Assembly (NCBI GenBank): GCA_945643635.1
Contig: CALZFC010000041.1
Location: 247,501-311,500 of the forward strand
Reading direction: 5' to 3'
DNA length: 64,000 bases
Source of the DNA: Allodiplogaster sudhausi
Lineage: Eukaryota > Nematoda > Chromadorea > Rhabditida > Diplogasteridae
Position 1 is the first letter of the stretch; each line of letters begins with the position of its first letter. Both the position numbers and the translations under genes were made by a program. A model generated the notes under the pieces. It saw only the letters and a list, made by a program, of their open reading frames with translations, had not been told where the DNA came from and did not search any database. Positions 45,235 through 56,560 of this stretch are shown piece after piece.

Positions 45235-45348
45235 ATGCCTCGCTTCCTCTTCCTCCTCCCTCTCTTTGTCCTCTTCGCTCTGGCTGCCGCAGCTCCCAGC
45301 CTTCGCGTCGGAGAACCCGAGGACATCATGATCGATGAGACAGTAAAA
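45235..45348 (+). pseudogene. Cystatin copy 4, exon 1 only
   Basis: Exon 1 encodes an intact signal peptide (MPRFLFLLPLFVLFALAAA) and linker to DETVK, then a GTCAGT donor. About 20 bp into the intron a GC-rich foldback sequence begins, and exons 2-4 are not found downstream. DNA resembling the normal cystatin 3' flank reappears only at about 50010-50190, so the gene body was deleted or replaced. The frame that runs on from exon 1 into the insertion (to 45948) is fortuitous. Confidence 0.72.
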
Positions 45349-45366
45349 GTCAGTTTCATCTGCCCC

Positions 45367-45645
45367 GGAAGTAAAGTGTCGTTTTTTTGGGGGGAGAACT
45401 CCCGGGGCTTCCCTCACCTCGAAACGTCTGATTCTCTTACGAAAATGTCCTATTTCTCTGTCTCTAACCAGTCTCCCGCCAGATCTGGCGGGGCTCCCCC
45501 ACCCTCCACCCCGCAAAATGATGTCCGGCCACCCTCGCCGGAGGACAGAGACAGCGAGAGAGTGTTTAAAACTGAGAGACACGATCTGCCGGGTGGAGGA
45601 GATTTGCGACGCTATGGTCATAGCGTCAAAGATTTCTCCGGGAGA
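45367..45645. mobile_element. Fragment of the GC-rich foldback element
   Basis: Begins AAAGTGTCGTTTTTTTGGGG and follows the same arm sequence as the right end of 42567-44035 (GCCAGATCTGGCGG, then AATGATGTCCGGCCACC), ending at the GCGACGCTATG palindrome core. Only one arm and the core are present. Confidence 0.7.
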
Positions 45646-46103
45646 TCGGCATATTGCGGAACTAATTCAATTGCAATCGTGCTTATTAGCAGAATATTCG
45701 GAATTCCGGAGCTATACGTTCTCGAAAATTCTGGTGAGCTTGAATTGCAACTCGCTCCAGCAAATGAGATTTTGCTTTTGTTTTGTGTTTTTTTCCATCC
45801 TGTTATAATGAACTGGTTATGCTGTTTTAGTACCGTCTGGAGGACTGAGGAACGACGGCGCGGCGGCGAACGTGGCGACAGCTTCATCACTCGCAAGCCG
45901 GTCGCTCGCGCTACTGCGCACGCAAAAACAGCGAGGTGGGCAGTTTAATGTAGCTTCCAGGCGATATTAAGAACCTTTGTATTTTTCTTTTCTGATGCTG
46001 GAACCCTTGCTTATATCTTGCGAGAATCGTGTTTGGGATTTAGCTTTTTTTGTATTGTATTTTGTCAATCCTGTTATAACTGTTAACTGTTACAGTTTCG
46101 CCA

Positions 46104-46619
46104 ATGGACGGCGCCCCCAAGTACACCCAAGCGCAATCCGACTTCATCGTCAAGAGTGCTTATGACAGCCGCGAGGATCTCTTCTCAGGAAACGCCAAAC
46201 GAGGAAAGGAAGATAACAAGAAGAGGAATTCGGTCTGGCAGAAGATTGAAGATCGCTTCCTTATCAAGTTCCGCATCCACCGACCAGCCGAATCGCTAAA
46301 AGATCACCTTAAGTATCGTAAGAGTACTTTGAAGGCGAAAACTGCTAAGTGGAACAAGTTTGCATTTTTCTTCATATGATTTCTGTTTTTTTTTTTCGTA
46401 TATTTTTGGCATCATGATTAATGGATGCCTATATCTGAGAGCAGGATGTTCTGTTACTTTAGATATCTAAATGCTACGGGGGGAGGGTTAGACGAGGAAG
46501 CGGAGAAGCTGAGGGCTCAGCTGACTGATGAGCTCGGCTACACTGACTACCTGCTGTGCCGGATGTTTGCCGGCACCCCCACATTCACTGGCGTTGGGGG
46601 AAAAGAGTTAGAAACTGGG
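46104..46619 (+). CDS. Myb/SANT-like (zeste-type) DNA-binding protein, partial
   Basis: Coding exons are 46096-46357 and 46463-46619, joined in phase (GTTTGC donor, TTTAG acceptor). From ATG 46104 the product reads MDGAPKYTQAQSDFIVKSAY, then a block with RNSVWQKIEDRF and LKDHLKYRKSTLKAK, a WNKYLNATGGG hinge and an acidic helix. The W/I/F helix spacing and the TGGG hinge fit the Myb/SANT-like DNA-binding domain of zeste-type regulators. It probably binds DNA in the nucleus. An upstream in-frame exon at 45831-45935 may extend the N-terminus. The exon ends at a good donor (GTGAGA), but the next intron runs into the palindrome at 46690-50008, and no further exon is identified, so the gene may be truncated. 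Confidence 0.65.
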
Positions 46620-46689
46620 GTGAGACCTTTTTACCTGCTCCCTTTCACGTGGTTTGAATATGTGCATTTGTTTTTAAGTGTTCATTTGT

Positions 46690-49600
46690 TTTTAAGTGTT
46701 CCCTTTCTCTCTATGGGTGGAGGAGCGCCTGCCCCGGGGGAAATTGTCGGATTTTGGTAAACAAAATTTTACGAGGAGTACCCACTTGCATTGTAAAAGA
46801 AATAATATGGTCAAATATGTTATGAAAATTTTTTCTTGCCAGTGCATGCAAAAGTAAGGAAAAAGTTTGAGTGTCCATAACTTCCTTAAAAGTTAATATT
46901 TTTCTGTTTTATTTTTTTCAGTTTATTTGTCATTGGAAGGCACATAAAAAAGGCCTATGACATGTTTTCTGAAAATTTAATTTTTGACCCTTTTTAGGCA
47001 TATTTATGTTTCAGATATTGGTTTTTTGGACATTTAGCCTATTTCACGACCCGCGCTAGGGCAGGCGAATACATGACAAGAAAGAGGAGAAAAAACTACA
47101 CAGGATATGTTTTTATGAAGGAAATCGAAGGATACACATTTTATGAAATTTTGACTTGAACCTGATGCACCCTCTATTTTGCTCGGAGTGATGAAACAGT
47201 ATAATTACTTTAAGTGTCAAAAATGCAATTTTTATATTTTTCTATGAAAATTAATTCAATGATAACTAATGAAACCCTGATTTATAGTCCGTAGAGGTCA
47301 CCAGCTGGAGCAATTTTCCATATGATTAGATAGAGCGAAGAATTCTGCATCACATATTCCCTTTTAGTGGAATTTGAAGAATACACATTTCCTTTTTTCT
47401 CTCAATAGAGAGAAATTTCTAGGGTCATGCCAACGACCCATAAACTCGAAAACTCAAGGATACACTTTCGTGCCACAAAATCATGTTATATAGTAGTACT
47501 AGATGATAAAAACGAATATCTGCTCTATTCACTACCTAATCAAGTTTCACACAGAAAAAATATTCGTGATATATCACGAAAGGACGTACGAATATATTAT
47601 TGTGTTTTCAACATACGATTCTATTCGTGAATACCGCAGGGAGAATTAGTGTCTCCGAAGGAAGTATTCGTAGAATGTTGCCGCGGGCAGCCGGGTCCCC
47701 CAGGCGCAATAACTTTTTGCCGTTTTTTGCACAGTTTAAAGGTGTTTTACTGAATTTTTTCGAAATTTTTCTTGATATCTCTCTAGCAGACAGTCAGCTA
47801 CATCTTCGCTGTCATTTTCGTGCCAAGTCTGCTCCTCTTTCGTCCGTTATAATTAGTTTTAAACCCATTTGTGCTACTTTTCGCATCATTTGATGAAAGT
47901 GACAATTTCTCTCTCTCTCTCTTCTCTCTCTCTCCGTCTCTGTCTGTCTCTCTCTCTCTCCCTCTCTTTCATCGCTGCCCACCATCCTGCGGATCAGGTT
48001 AGCTAATTATCTTACCTTTGCGAATGGCATCTTTTACTGGGTTTTCGAACGTTTAGTGAACAAAATAGCAGTGAAATAGAATAAAATGCCAATAAAGTTT
48101 GCAAAAGTCGATAATTTAGCTAACCTGTGATCCGTTGTGATGTTGGGAGTCGTCGTCGTTGCTTGTACCTGAAAGTAGACAGAGAGAGAGAGAGAGAGAG
48201 AAAGACATTTTTTCACAGACCGTACCCGAACCACCTCGAGATATGCTCTCTTCGCCTGAAAACCTTATAAAGCGGCAGCGTAATTTCGAGAGTGAGATGC
48301 AGCTTTTGCTTGCCCATTCGTAAAGTCCGTTCAAACTTTGATACCCTAGAAGCTTCGCATCCTTCCTCTGGGCACCCTTAGAGGTGAGTTGAGTCTTCTC
48401 GCTGTATTCTGTATGCTCACTGACTACAAGCCGACTCTTCTTTGATGTAGCGGGTAAATTTTTGCCCAAAATTTCGCATCTCCTGGTACTCTGTGTTTTT
48501 CCCATCAATTGCCTTATCAACGTAATCATGCTACTTTCTTTTGATTTTCTGCATGAAAGGTAAGTTCTTCATGTTTTATTCAATGAATTTATTTTCTAAT
48601 TCTCAGCAATATTCAAATTCAAGTTGTATTCGTGTTCAAATCACGAATCTCGCGTGTGAATTACAAGAAAATTTTCAACATAAAAAGTATAAAAACGGCT
48701 AGTAGTCAGTGAGCATACAGAATACAGCGAGAAGACTCAACTCACCTCTAAGGGTGCCCAGAGGAAGGATGCGAAGCTTCTAGGGTATCAAAGTTTGAAC
48801 GGACTTTACGAATGGGCAAGCAAAAGCTGCATCTCACTCTCGAAATTACGCTGCCGCTTTATAAGGTTTTCAGGCGAAGAGAGCATATCTCGAGGCTTTT
48901 TCACAATAGAATCACTTGAGGTAATAAAAAGTTTAATTTAGACGTAATGTTACTTGAGTGGTTACTTGACTGATAGAAGGAAACGACTGATAATGATAGC
49001 TGAGCCGTAAATCCATCTGAATAAAAAAAAGTATAAAAAATCGATATTAAAACTTGATTAAGTAGTGAATAGAGCAGATATTCGTTTTTATCATCTAGTA
49101 CTACTATATAACATGATTTTGTGGCACGAAAGTGTATCCTTGAGTTTTCGAGTTTATGGGTCGTTGGCATGACCCTAGAAATTTCTCTCTATTGAGAGAA
49201 AAAAGGAAATGTGTATTCTTCAAATTCCACTAAAACGGAATATGTGATGCAGAATTCTTCGCTCTATCTAATCATATGGAAAATTGCTCCAGCTGGTGAC
49301 CTCTACGGACTATAAATCAGGGTTTCATTAGTTATCATTGAATTAATTTTCATAGAAAAATATAAAAATTGCAGTTTTGAGTTCCAAGATAATACATAAA
49401 TCGGTGACAGATACCTTATTTTGTAGAGAATTGAATGACGAATATAACGACATCGACATTGTCCGAAAAATAAAACATTGAAAATAATTATACTGTTTCA
49501 TCCCTCCGAGCAAAAACGCGAGTGCACGAGGTTCAGGTCAAAATTTCATAAAATGTGTATCCTTCGATTCCTTTCATAAAAACATATCCTGTGTAGTTTT

Positions 49601-50008
49601 TTCTCCTCTTTCTTGCCATGTATTATTGGCTTGCCCTAGCGCTGTCCGTAAAATGGGTTAAATATCCAGAAAACCAATTTCTGGAACAGAAAAATGCTGA
49701 AAAAGGCTCAAAAATTAAATTTTCAGAAAACACGTTTTAGACCTTTTTTGTGTGCCTTCCAATGACAAATAAAATGAAAAAAAGAAAACAGAAAAATATT
49801 AACTTTTAAGGAAGTTATGGACACTCAAACTTTTTCCTTACTTTTGCATGCACTGGCAAGAAAAAAATTTTTATAACATATTTGACCATATTATTTCTTT
49901 TACAATGCAAGTGGGTACTCCTCGTAAAATTTTGTTTACCAAAATCCGACAATTTCCCCCGGGGCAGGCGCTCCTCCACCCATAGAGAAAGTCTCTCTTA
50001 AGGAAAGG
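46690..50008. mobile_element. 3.3-kb nested palindrome with Tc1-like blocks and TTAA end
   Basis: The outer arms (about 46710-47545 and 49075-50000) are inverted copies, for example GGAGGAGCGCCTGCCCCGG at 46720 and its complement at 49960, and the conserved frame beginning MPTTHKLENSRIHFR on both strands. The inner arms (48234-48425 and 48705-48897) look identical over about 190 bp. Tc1-like motifs (GCATGCAAAAGTAAGG, CATAACTTCCTT) lie ~120 bp inside each end. The right end is TTAAGAGAGACTTTCTC, matching the TTAA element in ZFd. An inner frame (48116-48529, LLGYQSLNGLYEWASKSC) might be a decayed transposase piece. Confidence 0.8.
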
Positions 50009-50190
50009 GAAACGAAAGCAAAACATTTACTCAGAAATGGAATTACAGTAATGGTTGTGAAATATGCATGAGGAATAAACGATACATATAAAGTCTGCAA
50101 AATTACAGAAAGAATTCCGGAAACATCGAAGTTTACCCAAATCACAACCATCGAATCAGGTACTCTTTGGATGATCCGCATAAAACAGGT
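50009..50190. other. Displaced cystatin 3' flank
   Basis: AATATGCATGAG and GGTACTCTTTGGATG...CATAAAACAG correspond to the flank between cystatin copy 1 and ZFc (23275-23500), but are more diverged. This marks the original downstream neighbour of cystatin copy 4. Confidence 0.55.
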
Positions 50191-50206
50191 AGATTTATAA
50201 ATTCTC

Positions 50207-50325
50207 CGATTGTTGAAACATAATGAACAATTAGTGTCAATTGATATCATATACAAAGTAAAAAGAAGAAAAGGTATAAAATCGGCTATTAAAGGATAGG
50301 ATCATTAGCAGTATCAATTATTATC
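50207..50325 (+). repeat. ~120-bp direct repeat, copy 1 (copy 2 at 62712-62843)
   Basis: The shared sequence includes TGTTGAAACATAAT, GTCAATTGATATCA, ACAAAGTAAAA, GGCTATTAAAGGA and TAGGATCATTAGCAG. The second copy lies 12.5 kb away in the same orientation. Confidence 0.8.
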
Positions 50326-50654
50326 TCGTAAAGCTCGCAAGAGCGCTGGAGAGAAACAGACAAAAGTTGGCGGATGCAAATGGAGAGAGGTGGAGAGAGA
50401 AGGGAGGGATGGAGAGAGCAGAGAAGGAGAGGAGAAATGGACATTGGATATGGAGAGTGTCTATCTGGCAACCCCCGAGGAATGATCTGAAGGAGATAAA
50501 TAAAGATTGTATGAGTCTGAATCGCATGATTCTCTACGTCTGTTTCTTGGAAACTTTCAGAAGGAGAATAAAGCGTGGACATAGGGAAAAGTAAAACAGT
50601 ACGTACATAGGGCGAGTAATCGGAATAGATGGAGATGGTCAGAAAGAAAAGCGC

Positions 50655-51232
50655 TTATGGCAACGAATTGCACGGAACCTTGCAGAGGACCATATCCTCT
50701 TACCAGTTTGGCGCCCTCTTCATTAGGGGGCAAATATGCAGACTGCTTAGCAGAGTTGCCCACGCCCTTGAATGCATCCAATTCCCATTGTTCATTTGCA
50801 CGTGCCCTGTTAAATTTTATGTCTCTATTAATTTATGGATTTTTGGCACGATGAAAATGCATATTAATTTTTGAATCCTCTTTATTTTCTTACTACTATT
50901 TCATGTAAACTCTTGAAATGATATAATGTAGAAAGCATTTTAGAACAGTTTCGGTTTGTTTTTTTTTGTTCCGGAGAACAGTCAGAATAATATGAAGATT
51001 TGAATTTTGATAACTTAAATATAATCTACTATAGCCTACCTACTTATTCCTATGAATGTGTTAAAAGAATTTTTTTGCGTAATTAAAATTCCACTGTTAT
51101 TTCAGTCTTTCGCCAGAGACGCGAAACACTTTGCGATACATTCCATTGTTGCCGACATACAACTTGGACGCCTCGAATAAACAAGGACGTGCTAAATCAT
51201 TCATCTACTTCAACAAAATTCGATGTTGTAAG
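50655..51232 (+). pseudogene. FAIDA-family unit 1
   Basis: The first block (50655-50865) matches the equivalent block of other units (ATGCAGACTGCTTAGCAGAG, CCTTGAATGCATCCA), but its conserved frame is interrupted by stops. The second block starts after TGTTATTTCAG at 51106 and encodes SFARDAKHFAIHSIVAD, then hits a stop. The family is unrecognised. Confidence 0.5.
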
Positions 51233-51699
51233 TAAAATATCCATATTTTGTTTATAAACATATCAGTAAATGAGAAAACTTCACTCTTAAGTTTATGAGA
51301 GAAACATTGCAGATTTACCACTGCTGCATGATGTTCGCTTTTTTTAATACGGAAAGGATCGAGGCTTCAAGGGACCCATGGATCAACAAAAATATGTTGC
51401 ACACTTCAAGAATCTCAAAACTCAGCATTTCGAGCGTTTTCTGACAATGAAAGAAGCTTTCCTGCAGAAAAGAAGAAGGAATTCATGGAGTTCCCATCTC
51501 TTTCCACTCCTTCAGTGAATTCGGGATCTTCATGGAAGATGCAATCAATGTGTTCAATACCTTTTAATATCCTCATTTGCTTATACATATATATAACTTA
51601 AATAAGATACTTAATCATACACTCAATTTTGCAGAATTAATCATGTTTGTTATTCATAGACAAACTTAATCTTTTTAATCTGTTTGGCCACCACGAGAA

Positions 51700-52629
51700 A
51701 TGATAAAGTCTGAATTAGATGAAGCGCTCATTTTACACGAAAATGGACGAATAAAAAAAGAAGAAGAAGAAAGAAATGCCAACTCAAAAGAAATGAAATT
51801 ACGAAAGAGAAATTGGATGTGTATGAAAAGACTGGAAAATGAGGTGGTAACTCATGCTTCTCGCATTATTCTCTCCGTCTCCCTCTTGCATACTTTGAGA
51901 AAGGAGGAAAAAGCGCTCGATCATCCGCAAATCCCATCTGCCGACACTGCCCTTATCTTCGTCGACCACTTCACACTTCCAAATGAGACATCGCCGTGAA
52001 TTCCTTGCTCACTGGCCCGATAAGCCAATTAACAGTTATAGGATAATATAGCGGTGGGCACACAGAAAAGCTCACGGCAACGAAGCTAACCTTTGAGAGC
52101 ACCATCTCCTCTTACCAGTTGCCCCCTTCGTTATGGCAAATAAGCGGGTTTTGGCAGTAGTCCACGCACTTGACTGCTTCCACTTCTCGTCGAATTTATA
52201 TATGTGCCGTTGAAGTTCATGTATCTATGAATTTAAGGATGATCCTTTATATGAGCATCTTAAGTACAGTATATACTTTTCGCCAGCTTCCGTTTTTCTT
52301 TTTTTTTCCTTATTTTGCTATACATCAGAATTACAAGATGATATGAATTATGGAGTAATTTAAAAAAAAAACATTATTTTAACGAATCAACTTGGAAAAG
52401 TAATTTTTTTTCGTATAAATCCACTGTTAGGTGCTTAATGATATTGTATCTGCTTGACTCTTATAATTTTTTTTGGAAAGAGAGAAGAAGTTGTCGAGCC
52501 CTTCCTTCTTTCAGATCTCTCGGCATAGACGCGAGGTATCATTTTATTTTTCCAAATGGCAGCATACATCTGCCGAAAAGGACCAGCACAAGAAGCAACG
52601 AGACAATTCGAAGGTTGAGCTTACACTGA
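51700..52629 (+). pseudogene. FAIDA-family unit 2 (three blocks)
   Basis: Block 1 (51700-51999) encodes MIKSELDEALILHENGRIKK and a later RIILSVSLLHTL, and matches the minus-strand frame at 57840-58006. Block 2 (52075-52260) matches the 50655 block. Block 3 (after TTTCAG at 52513) encodes SLGIDARYHFIFPNGSIHLP and ends with a stop at 52629. I cannot join the blocks into one confident frame. It may be an intact fast-evolving gene or a relic. Confidence 0.45.
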
Positions 52630-52789
52630 TAAGACATTCTTGGAACAATTTATTATTAATCTTGGTGCGTGCATAAGCAAAACGCTTTCTTATAACTTTT
52701 GTTATTAAAATGACAATTTGTTATGTATTGCAGATGTTTAATACATACAAAAATAACTCATTTAAATAACAAAATAAAAAAAAAGCTTT

Positions 52790-53130
52790 TGGAGAAAGCT
52801 ACCGTCTTCGAGTGTTAGGAATATCACTCAGCGCATCACTCAGACACCTTGGCTGCCTTTTACAGGGATGTCTTCGAGTCCTCCTCCCCTTGGTCAATAA
52901 ACCGGTCATCATCGTCGCCACCATGACAAGCCGTACAAGATACCTTGCTTTTGACTTCTGTGAGACCCTCGACTTCAAGAAGTAAGCCAACGGAGACGAT
53001 AATAGGAAACATGGCAAATGATGCACCTTCTCATTCCGTGCAGAGAAGAGGGCGCGGAGGCAGATCGAAACCGCCGTCCACTACGACTTCTACAATACAA
53101 GTGTACCGACGATAGAATGGCTTTTCACCT
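52790..53130 (+). other. Possible exons, unrecognised
   Basis: Short protein-like stretches occur (MTSRTRYLAFDFCETLDFKK and RRQIETAVHYDFYNTSV) in different frames with no clear splice links. AATAAA signals follow near 53185. No call beyond a possible 3' gene end. Confidence 0.2.
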
Positions 53131-53763
53131 CTTGCATCTCTTGTGAATATTTTGACTGATGTGAATACACCTTATTCAACAATGAATAAAATATTTTGTT
53201 AAAAAATTTCTTTAATCTCAGACAAAACATATATAAACAGAAAATATTCTATATTGTGCAATTACTATATCTGAATCCGTGTTAAACAAATTTATCAACG
53301 AATCGCAGATGACTCAGAAGTAGGCAGAAAATTATAAAGAGAGAAATAGACAAGGAGACAAGTCAACTGTGAATGAAAAGTAGAAATAAGTGCAAGTTTG
53401 GGATTTCGAAGGACCTCCAAAGTTCCCTAAATTATTGCCATCATCGATTTATACCTTCGCAAAGTGCACGTTGTTGAACGGGCTGCGATAGAGAATGAGG
53501 AAGTGAGAGTAGCAGGCAGTCAGAGTGCAACCGTAGAAAATGCGATAGTGATGGAGACGGCACAGAAGCAGAGCGACCGCTGTCGATGCTCCTTACAATC
53601 GAGCGCAAAGGCACACGGCTCACTCACTCCCTTCTCATATATCCTCTTGCTGACTTGATTTGTCGCTCGCTACATTTGAAATTATGTACATGCCTTCTAA
53701 AAGAGCCATATTACTTGCTTCAGTTTCTATTTGTAAACAGACATAGCTGAACCCTTCCTTTCC

Positions 53764-53860
53764 AGATCTCTCGCCATAGACGCGAGGCATCATCATATCT
53801 TTTTTGCGATGGCTGGCTGCATACCTCTTCTGGCGAAAAAGGATGAGCTCGAGAAATGAC
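53764..53860 (+). pseudogene. FAIDA-family unit 3, last exon
   Basis: After TTTCCAG at 53766 the conserved frame reads SLAIDARHHHIFFAMAGCIP then LLAKKDELEK and a stop. This is the best-preserved version of the terminal exon; matching upstream blocks are not clear. Confidence 0.45.
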
Positions 53861-54288
53861 AATAATTCAAAGTTTGAGATTACACTGATTTGGCATGCAT
53901 GCAATTATTTATTATTCATATACATGCATGTACATTCATAAAAAAAAATCTTGTAATGATTCCTAAAAATTTTGTTATCACAAATTTGCATTTCAATATA
54001 TTCAATAAAAAAACTTGCCAATTTGCTTTTTTTTATACAACGGGCCTGTACATACATATGCACATTTATGATGGTAATAATGCACCATATCTGTCATTTG
54101 ATGGTGCTTTCTTTCAGATTCCTAACAATATGCATCTCGGATGCCACCATGACTCTCGACAAGGCTGAAATAAATGCAAAGGTCCTTCAGAAGTGGCAAA
54201 ACCCAGTCCGACCCAAACGAGATGCAGCCGTCCTGCTCTCCAACTATTCTTGAGCTTTTGCTCTCTGCCGGCTCTTCTATTGCTTCAG

Positions 54289-54610
54289 GCAACTGCCCTT
54301 GGCAACTGCTATCTGGCCTATGCTGATAGAGGTGGTGTCCCTCACCTCCGCTGCCCTCGCCAACATCAGCCACAGGAAAGGAGGCAACGCAGTTTTCAGA
54401 TTCGAGTCCCTTCCCTTCTTCGGAGACCTTTTCGGTCCCAGTGCCGCCTATTCCCGACGGCTCGCCCACGGACTTCAAGCCTACTTCCTTGTCACCGTCA
54501 CCTGGATTGGAGCTGATTCAGACGGCACCATCCTTGAAGCTGATGATTCCGTCGACCCCAACGTACACACCATCCCAGGCCTCGCTGAGAAGCCTGACAA
54601 CCCAGGTTGA
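54289..54610 (+). CDS. Terminal exon of an unrecognised protein (partial)
   Basis: Following TATTGCTTCAG, an open frame to the stop at 54608 encodes AIWPMLIEVVSLTSAALA, FESLPFFGDLFGPSAAYSR, then HGLQAYFLVTVTWIGADSDG and a proline/aspartate-rich tail. An AATAAA lies 15 bp after the stop, supporting a real 3' end. An upstream frame (54150-54252, MTLDKAEINAKVLQKWQNPV) may be the preceding exon, but no donor joins it in phase. Family unknown. Confidence 0.45.
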
Positions 54611-54889
54611 CATACATAAGTAATAAATACTATCTTTGACTGTTGTCGTTTATGTGCTGGACCTTTTCGGCAGATGATTCTCTGCCGTCTCCATAACAAT
54701 TGCACTCTCTCTTCGATTGCACTCTTACTGTCTGTTCGCCTTCTCTCGTCGTTCTCTCTCGCTGCCAGTCATCATTGACGATATTGTGCACTTGCAGAGG
54801 TCTAAATCAATGGCAAACGAGAAAAAGACAAGAGGAAAGCGAGTGCGAGGATCGTGTAGAGGACGTTGGTGTTATCTATTGGTGGACAG

Positions 54890-55735
54890 ATAAAGCTCTT
54901 CAAAAGGGAAGAGTTTGCCGTTTTGAGCAGAGATAAGCTGCTGCAGTGGCTCCTGCAAGAGATCTGACAGTCTCTCGAACAAAAAACAAAAGGAAGAGAA
55001 AATATTTACGTATGTTAAATATGTTCTTCAAGATATTATTTCGCGAGTTTACATGAATTACTATGAAAATAGAGAAGAATGAGAATTAATTTGTATTGCA
55101 TCGTGCCAATGGCGCCTAAAGAAACATACATAAATTCATAGAGACATGAAATTAATTGGCACGGCATGTTCAAATGGTCAATGAGAGCAGCTGCGCACAG
55201 CGCAGAAAGTATAATACTTTTCCCGGCTGGCGGGAAAGTTCGTTTTGAAGTACGCAGAAAACGTACTCCATGGATGCATTGAAGGGCGGGGACAACTTCT
55301 GCCAAGCAGTCTGCATAGTTGCTTTATGAAGATTTAAAAGGACATGTTCCTCGCAAAGGTCAGCTTCAATGCTAGTCGTTGCCACTGGCTTTTGTGTGCG
55401 CTCACGACCACTTATTCTCTTGCCCACTCTATGTTTTCATTTTTCTCCCATAGTTCACGTTTTTTTTAATGTGCAAGAGTGAGACGGAGAGAATATTACG
55501 AGGTATAGTGAAACTCCAGTGTTTTCCAACACATCCAATTTTTTATCCATAAAGGCAGAGATCCCTTTAAAAGTACATTTGGTGAAAACAGAATGCGCTT
55601 GAAAAGGGCAGAGGGCTCCGTTTTGAGCCGAGATACGCTGGAGTCGCTCCTGCAGAAGGTTACCGAGTTGTGTACGACTTCTGTAAACAAAAGGATGAGA
55701 AAAAATACAATGTATGCAAAATTAACCTTGACCAT
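54890..55735 (-). pseudogene. FAIDA-family unit 4 (minus strand)
   Basis: Block 1 (55690-55450) reads LGNLLQERLQRISAQNGALC, then KKLDVLENTGVSLYLVIFSP. Block 2 (55427-55170) reads ATTSIEADLCEEHVLLN then MQTAWQKLSPPFNAS. A second copy of block 1 follows at 54970-54890 (LSDLLQEPLQQLISAQNGKL). The blocks are homologous to units 1, 2 and 6. The order suggests a partial tandem duplication. Confidence 0.45.
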
Positions 55736-55810
55736 GAGTTAAGCATCCGCAGTATCTGAATTCTTCTTCTTTCCGCTATCGCTTTTCTGAATGGAGATCG
55801 CTCGCCTTGA

Positions 55811-56560
55811 TCAATTCGCAGTCTTTGATCCGCCAGGCGGCACTAAAAAAGAACTTGTTATAGGATAGCGTCTTTCTTGCTCGTGCCCACAATAACTATA
55901 GACATGTATACCGACAAAATAAATAAATAATTCAAGTACACATAAGAAGCGACTAACCAACCTAATATAGCAAGTCCTTGTGCATTCAGCCAAACAGTTA
56001 GTATGTTGGCAAAAAAAATGGATTGCGAAGTTTTTCGCATCTATGGCGAAAGGCTGAAATAACAGTGAAAGTATACGACGAAAAAAATTCTTTAACCCAT
56101 TTATAGGAAGAATTTAGTTCGCTATGTTATATTTTTAACTTACCAAATTTCATATCTTCATGTTATTCGGACAGTTTTCTCGAACAAAAAAAGGAAGAAA
56201 ACTGCACAAATTTACTGTACTGAAATGCTTTCCACAGGAAATCATTTCAACTTTACATAAATTAGCCTAAAGAAAACTCCATAAATTCGTAAAAATCTAA
56301 AATTGCACGGCATGTGAGCACGGCGATTAGCCTAATGAATAATGGGAACAAGATGCATTCAAGGGCGGGGACCACTCTGCCAAGCACCTGCATATTTGCT
56401 CTAATGATGAGGGAGCCACTGGTAAGAGGATATGGTCCTCACAAAGGGTTTATCCGGCGCTAGTCGCAACAGGCAGTCTTTTCTGTGTGCCCACCTCCAG
56501 ATGGATCCTATTCTCTCCCAATATTTTCATTTTTCTCTCCAACTACCTTTTATTTCTCTC
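55811..56560 (-). pseudogene. FAIDA-family unit 5 (minus strand)
   Basis: The block at 56560-56300 is homologous to the 50655 and 55427 blocks (CTTGAATGCATCTTG, CTCTTACCAGTGGCTCCC). After TGTTATTTCAG (56065) the terminal exon reads PFAIDAKNFAIHFFCQHTN then CLAECTRTCYI before a GTTGGTTAGTC donor. Confidence 0.45.

Noticed and set aside
45349..45948. 237-aa frame starting at the cystatin copy 4 signal peptide and running through the foldback insertion
   Set aside because: Only the first 38 codons are cystatin exon 1; the rest is transposon arm and unrelated exon sequence in a chance-open frame.
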